A DNA stretch of 64,000 nucleotides from the NCBI RefSeq assembly GCF_958295425.1, contig NC_081153.1:19994720-20058719 (forward strand), in the 5' to 3' direction. The notes below the pieces were generated by a model, which did not search any database, had not been told where the DNA came from, and worked only from the letters and a program-made list of their open reading frames with translations. Of the stretch, positions 60,071 through 64,000 are shown piece by piece; positions within the stretch are counted from its first letter, which is position 1; every line of letters begins with the position of its first letter. Source of the stretch: Solea solea. Its lineage: Eukaryota > Chordata > Actinopteri > Pleuronectiformes > Soleidae. The translations under genes were made by a program, and so were the position numbers.

Positions 60071-61265
60071 TTTTTGTGTCTTATAGTCATGTTGCATCTC
60101 TCTCACTGGTCATTTTTTAGTTTTGTGGTAATTTTTGAGTTTTGTGGTAATTTTTGCATCTCTTTGTCATCATTTTTGTGTCTTATAGTCATGTTGCATC
60201 TCTCTCACTGGTCATTTTTGAGTTTTGTGGTCATTTTTGAGTTTTGTGGTCATTTTTGCATCTCTTTGTCATCATTTTTGTGTCTTATAGTCATTTTGCA
60301 TCTCTTTCACTGGTCATTTTTGTGTCTTGTGGTAATTTTTGCATCTCTTTGTGAACATTTTTGTGTCTTATAGTCATTTAGCATCTCTCTCACTGGTCAT
60401 TTTTGTGTCTTGTGGTCATTTTTGCATCTCTTTGTGAACATTTTTGTGTCTTATAGTCATGTTGCATCTCTCTCACTGGTCATTTTTGAGTTTTGTGGTC
60501 ATTTTTGAGTTTTGTGGTCATTTTTGCATCTCTTTGTCGTCATTTTTGTGTCTTATAGTCATTTTGCATCTCTTTCACTGGTCATTTTTGTGTCTTGTGG
60601 TCATTTTTGCATCTCTTTGTGTACATTTTTGTGTCTTATAGTCATTTAGCATCTCTCTCACTGGTCATTTTTGAGTTTTGTGGTCATTTTTGAGTTTTGT
60701 GGTCATTTTTGCATCTCTTTGTCGTCATTTTTGTGTCTTATAGTCATTGTGCATCTCTTTCACTGGTCATTTTTGAGTTTTGTGGTCATTTTTGCATCTC
60801 TTTGTCGTTATTTTTGTGTCTTATAGTCACTTTTGCATCTCTCTTACTGGTCACTTTTGAGTTTTGTGGTCATTTTTGCATCTCTTTGTGGTCATTTTTG
60901 TGTCATAGTCATTTTGCATCTCTCTCACTGGTCATTTTTGCTTCTCTTTGTGGTCATTTGGTCATTTTTGTGTCTTATAGTCATTTTGCATCTCTTTCAC
61001 TGGTCATTTTTGAGTTTTGTCGTCATTTTTGAGTTTTGTGGTCATTTTTGCATCTCTTTGTGGTCATTTTTGTGTCATAGTCATTTTGCATCTCTCTCAC
61101 TGGTAATTTGTGCATCTCTTTGTGGTCATTTGGTCATTTTTGTGTCTTATGGTCATTTTGCCTCTCTGTGGATGTTATCTCATCTCTCTGTGGTTGTTCT
61201 TGAGTCCTGTGGTCATCAAGCATCTCTTTGGGGTGGTTCTTGAGACTTGTGGTGATTTTTCAATC
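60071..61265 (+). repeat. T/G-rich minisatellite with about 102-bp higher-order unit
   Basis: Built from submotifs ATTTTTGTGTCTTATAGTC, ATGTTGCATCTCTCTCACTG+GTC, ATTTTTGAGTTTTGTGGTC (one or two copies) and ATTTTTGCATCTCTTTGTG/C. The full set spans 19+23+19+19+22 = 102 bp, divisible by three, so frames stay open (60,074-61,451) and give a repetitive Phe/Ser/His/Leu-rich translation. I read these frames as by-products: no start context, no domain, low complexity. The array breaks up after about 61,150. Confidence 0.9.
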
Positions 61266-61454
61266 ATGCTGCGTCTCTGCAGCATGAACCTTCGCCTTAA
61301 TTCCCTCTTGGTTATCAATCACCCAAATTACCCATTTCATTACATTCCAATGATTTCATACTTGTCAGGAATGAAAGAAAACAACTTTATTTTATTACTT
61401 CATGTCTCTTTTTCCAGAAAAACACACTCTAATCCTACTGTGCTGCGGTGACAA

Positions 61455-61462
61455 TGACGTCA
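61455..61462. promoter_or_regulatory. Perfect palindromic CRE
   Basis: TGACGTCA, the full CREB/ATF site, about 310 bp before the start codon. It suggests, without proving, cAMP/CREB-family input to the promoter. Confidence 0.6.
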
Positions 61463-61469
61463 GTTTTTA

Positions 61470-61498
61470 GGGCGGGGGTTGTAGCGGGGAGGGGCGGG
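61470..61498 (+). promoter_or_regulatory. Two GC boxes
   Basis: GGGCGGGG (61,470-61,477) and GGGGCGGG (61,491-61,498), Sp1/KLF-type sites 21 bp apart, directly after the CRE. Confidence 0.6.
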
Positions 61499-61517
61499 CA
61501 CAGGACCTGTCCCGTGT

Positions 61518-61542
61518 CCAATCAGCGGCTGTGTATGTAAAT
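61518..61542 (+). promoter_or_regulatory. CCAAT box and octamer-like site
   Basis: CCAATCA (61,518-61,524) is an NF-Y-type box. ATGTAAAT (61,535-61,542) differs from the POU octamer by one base. Confidence 0.5.
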
Positions 61543-61693
61543 GAGCATTGGACGGTGAGTGTGGTGGAGAGTAATCTGGAGTTGTGCGGTAGAAATCCTT
61601 CGGTACGGACTCGCTCGCTGCTCTCCGTACTTGTGCGTCACTGACGCGGTGGATGGTTCGTTAACGGCGCACACGAACTCCTCTCTCCTTCAG

Positions 61694-61714
61694 ATGTGTC
61701 GCTCTTTTCTGTGA
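61694..61714 (+). other. Upstream ORF in nedd9 leader
   Basis: ATG at 61,694 opens six codons (MCRSFL) and stops at TGA 61,712-61,714, 53 nt before the main ATG. If the leader includes it, it could modulate translation. Its context (CAGATGT) is weak. Confidence 0.45.
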
Positions 61715-61767
61715 TAAAAACGGATATTTTCTCACTTTTCCCGGAGTCGCAGAGGAAGAGCAGCAAG

Positions 61768-61779
61768 ATGAAATACAAA
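61768..61779 (+). CDS. nedd9: nedd9 first coding exon (codons 1-4, partial gene)
   Basis: ATG AAA TAC AAA encodes MKYK and is followed at once by a consensus donor GTAAGT (61,780-61,785), giving a phase-0 junction. The start context GCAAGATGA has a purine at -3. NEDD9 (HEF1, Cas-L) proteins start MKYK then N-L-M-A-R-A-L-Y-D at the SH3 domain, and Cas-family genes place only the first four codons in exon 1; BCAR1 starts MNHL and EFS and CASS4 differ, so nedd9 fits best. The product is a cytoplasmic and focal-adhesion scaffold (SH3, YxxP substrate region, serine-rich bundle, C-terminal FAT-like domain) acting with FAK/Src and in mitosis. Only 12 coding bases are in the window; exon 2 lies beyond 64,000. 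The identification rests on the four residues, exon size, phase and CpG promoter, so chance remains possible. A second teleost paralogue cannot be excluded. Confidence 0.65.
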
Positions 61780-61937
61780 GTAAGTCGAGACTTTGACACT
61801 CACTTTTGTCTTTACAGTTAAACTTGGCTTTTTTAATGTCAACAAAGATGATGCTGTGTCTTTTCCCGTTACATGTGTGTGGCTGACGTGTGTGTGTGTG
61901 TGTGTATCATCTCTGTGAGCGGCGATACAGCTCCCGA

Positions 61938-62004
61938 CAGGGGCGTACATACAGCAAATAATGCAACCCAAACCCTGCCCCTTCCGTGGGCCCCCACGCC
62001 CCTG
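61938..62004. mobile_element. 67-bp inverted-repeat unit
   Basis: CAGGGGCGT (61,938-61,946) and ACGCCCCTG (61,996-62,004) are perfect 9-bp inverted repeats around a GGGCCC-containing core. No target duplication is visible. It is probably a remnant of a short DNA element. Confidence 0.45.
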
Positions 62005-63287
62005 TAAAGTATGGACAGAAAAATGTATTATATTTATTATTTCTCTGAACAATAACATGTGCCATTTTAATAAAAACGCTAGGTAATTAAACAACAATAT
62101 GAATGTCTGACATTACAAAGAAGAGAAACTCAAACCAGTAAATATGTGTAAATATTATGGCTATGGATGGACAAAATAGATATCTATACACTATAGAACA
62201 CAATCTGTAATATGTATCAACAAATAAATGATATCAACTCAATCAAAAACACATGTGGTCTATGTAGTAAACCCAACAAACCCTTAAAACCCAGAGAAAT
62301 GCCTAAAGGCTACAAAAACAAGTGGTTTATTGTTATTATTGATAAATCCACTGATTGTATTCTGAATCACTGGTTTCATTGACATGCCCACAGAGGTCAT
62401 GAAGTCTTGTTTTACAGTATGAAGCCTAAATATACTCAGTTTATTGTGTCAGTAGCTCATTGATGCTCTGTATCTTCTTCGACTGTGTTCTTTACCTCAG
62501 CTTGAAGCCAGAGTCATTCCAGCTTCTTTCTCCTCTCTCTTGGGAAACGTTTAGCAGAGATTATTTGTGGTACTTTTGGTGTCGTCTTCCTTTAGATTAA
62601 TCATCAACAGCGTTCTTCTTGAGTCAGAATTCTGCCTCATCGTAAAATGGAAGCAATAAGTGCTCTCTTTCTCGTGCAGTCATGATTCACAGGGTTTGGA
62701 GGGGAGTGTCTTCACTCTTTAACTCCATGTGTCCTGAAGGGTGTTGTAGCTGCTGTTTGCCAGAGCTTTGGCTCAGACTCCAGACGTGACATAGCACAAG
62801 CTGTGAGTTGTGTAATTGAGGTCTCTGTTCTCCTCAGCACCTGCCTGCCTGCCTGCCTGCCTGGGCCTGGTGTCAGGGTTTGGTTGTGATTGGTGGACAT
62901 GTGTGCGTCTGCATCATGGTCTTCACTGACTAATTGTTCACACTTCTCAGAACCAGGGGAAGTCGACGGAGATGGGGAAAGTGCAAGGCCAGTGAGTGTT
63001 GCAAGGAACTTTCAGACGGAAGGAACTTTTAACACAACCTCCAAGATGGTTGGCCTCATTCTAAACAAGACAGTTAATGTGAATAAATGGGAACTCTCGC
63101 CGACATAGAACTGTGTCTCCTTGCCTTTGTTTGTGTTCAACATTAACAAAGATAAGTGCGTAGAAACCTGTGCTCTTTGATCTGCGTTATTATGTAACAC
63201 TGGCAGGGGAAGCAAGAGGTTGGTGGGGAGAGAGGCGACAAATCAGGCAGGTAACACGACCTTGTCATGGATAGATTGTTTATCAAG

Positions 63288-63326
63288 TTTATTCCGGCTC
63301 ACAGCGCTGCTGTGAGCCGGAATAAA
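63288..63326. repeat. Perfect 18-bp inverted repeat, 3-nt loop
   Basis: TTTATTCCGGCTCACAGC (63,288-63,305), loop GCT, then GCTGTGAGCCGGAATAAA (63,309-63,326). It can form a hairpin or cruciform. Confidence 0.9.
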
Positions 63327-63407
63327 GTTTACAGTGAGTTTACAGTAAGTTTAAAGTTTACAGTAAAGTTTACAGTGAGTTATGAGTTTACATAAAGTTT
63401 ACAGTGT
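63327..63407 (+). repeat. GTTTACAGT short tandem array
   Basis: Five exact GTTTACAGT motifs and one GTTTACAT variant spaced 11-18 bp, abutting the hairpin. Confidence 0.8.
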
Positions 63408-63595
63408 CAAAGTTTATGACCACACACACTTTTTCTCTTGATCTTAACCGCCATGAATAATTCACAGCTATTTTAAGCACTGTTTTCCATGTTGAGCTGT
63501 AACATTTAAAGAGAAGCTTAACAAAGTTGCCCGAGTGGCGGCTGCCCTGTCACACATCTTGAGGCATGGTACGGCTGCAGCCTGACCAGCCACTG

Positions 63596-63636
63596 CCCTC
63601 CTCCTCCTCCTCCTCCTCCTCCTCCTCCTCCTCCTC
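63596..63636 (+). repeat. (CCT)n trinucleotide tract
   Basis: About 13 CCT units within intron 1. It gives poly-Ser on one strand and poly-Arg on the other; not coding. Confidence 0.95.
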
Positions 63637-64000
63637 GTCAATGACATTACGGATAGTTTCCAACAGATGCTCAGGTGTGAAGGAAAGGCTTTTCCTCTAT
63701 AGGTCACTTAATGCGTATAATCCCCATGATGGGTCTCCAACCTCTCTCTCTCTAGCGAGGCCCAGGGATTTCAGAGAAGAAGCAGCATGGAAGATCAATT
63801 AAGAAAGAATTGACAAAGTTTAAAGGAGTAGTTCAACATTATGGAAAAAGTCCTTACTTTGTGGGGTTTAAGTCTAGCAGCCAGGTAGATTAGCACAGCA
63901 TAGATAATAAATAGTAAAAACTGGTTATTTTTTGATATAAAAACATGAGAGTGGTATCAAACTTTACTCAAACTTAGCGTCTGGCTCCTTGAAAATAAAT

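Larger units (their letters stand above)
61440..61620 (+). promoter_or_regulatory. nedd9: CpG-rich promoter of nedd9
   Basis: About 25 CpG dinucleotides lie between 61,440 and 61,780 by eye, far denser than the rest of the window. The segment has a CRE, two GC boxes and a CCAAT box in order, and no TATA box. The transcription start cannot be fixed from sequence but should lie between about 61,550 and 61,680. Confidence 0.65.
61780..64000 (+). other. nedd9: nedd9 intron 1, 5' part
   Basis: Begins GTAAGTCG. No SH3-coding exon is found on the plus strand to the window end. The intron contains (GT)n (about 61,888-61,905), a small CAGGGGCGT inverted-repeat unit, (CCTG)n (about 62,842-62,862), a hairpin (63,288-63,326), a GTTTACAGT array and (CCT)n (63,596-63,636). 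Confidence 0.6.

Noticed and set aside
60071..61265. Regular direct repeats resembling a CRISPR array
   Set aside because: The units are contiguous and variable, have no unique spacers and no cas genes, and lie in vertebrate DNA; this is a minisatellite.
63468..63707. Poly-Arg frame on the minus strand, poly-Ser on the plus strand
   Set aside because: Produced by the (CCT)n tract in intron 1.

Overview
The window looks like vertebrate nuclear DNA, most likely from a teleost fish. It has dense (CA/GT)n microsatellites, L2-like and RTE-like LINE scraps, several families of short inverted-repeat DNA transposons, a SINE-like repeat present about a dozen times on both strands, and a spliced gene start at the right edge. 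There is no operon-like packing, no rRNA gene, no intact tRNA gene and no CRISPR array. Almost all open frames over 60 codons are chance frames in AT-rich or repetitive DNA, and I recognise no conserved protein among them.

From 1 to about 59,390 I find no convincing exon. This stretch is intergenic (or an undetected very long intron) and is filled with old repeats. Family A is a SINE-like dispersed repeat with about 13 copies or fragments. Family B is a set of terminal-inverted-repeat elements sharing a small coding relic. Family C has one copy at 549-820 and a facing pair at 7,869-8,758. Family D is tRNA-like SINE material. There are also hAT-like elements, three dead LINE coding fragments (24,321-24,449; 43,741-44,060; 47,469-47,740), two further LINE 3' tails, and a 545-bp solo LTR (30,920-31,464) inserted in a family A copy with a 4-bp target-site duplication.

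From 59,390 to 61,265 lies a T/G-rich minisatellite with a higher-order unit of about 102 bp. It ends about 190 bp before a CpG-rich promoter (61,440-61,620) carrying a perfect palindromic CRE, two GC boxes and a CCAAT box. The first coding exon follows: ATG and three more codons (MKYK), then a phase-0 GTAAGT donor at 61,780. This matches the known start and unusually short first coding exon of NEDD9 (HEF1/Cas-L), an SH3-domain adhesion and signalling scaffold. The rest of the window is the start of its intron 1; the SH3 exon is not inside.

I do not see a new multi-gene system. The most useful observations are the nedd9 start and its promoter-proximal minisatellite, the dated solo LTR insertion, repeated microsatellite growth at one site of the family A repeat, the coding relic shared by family B elements, and an almost perfect hairpin in intron 1. 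Repeat-family assignments are by eye; no database was searched.
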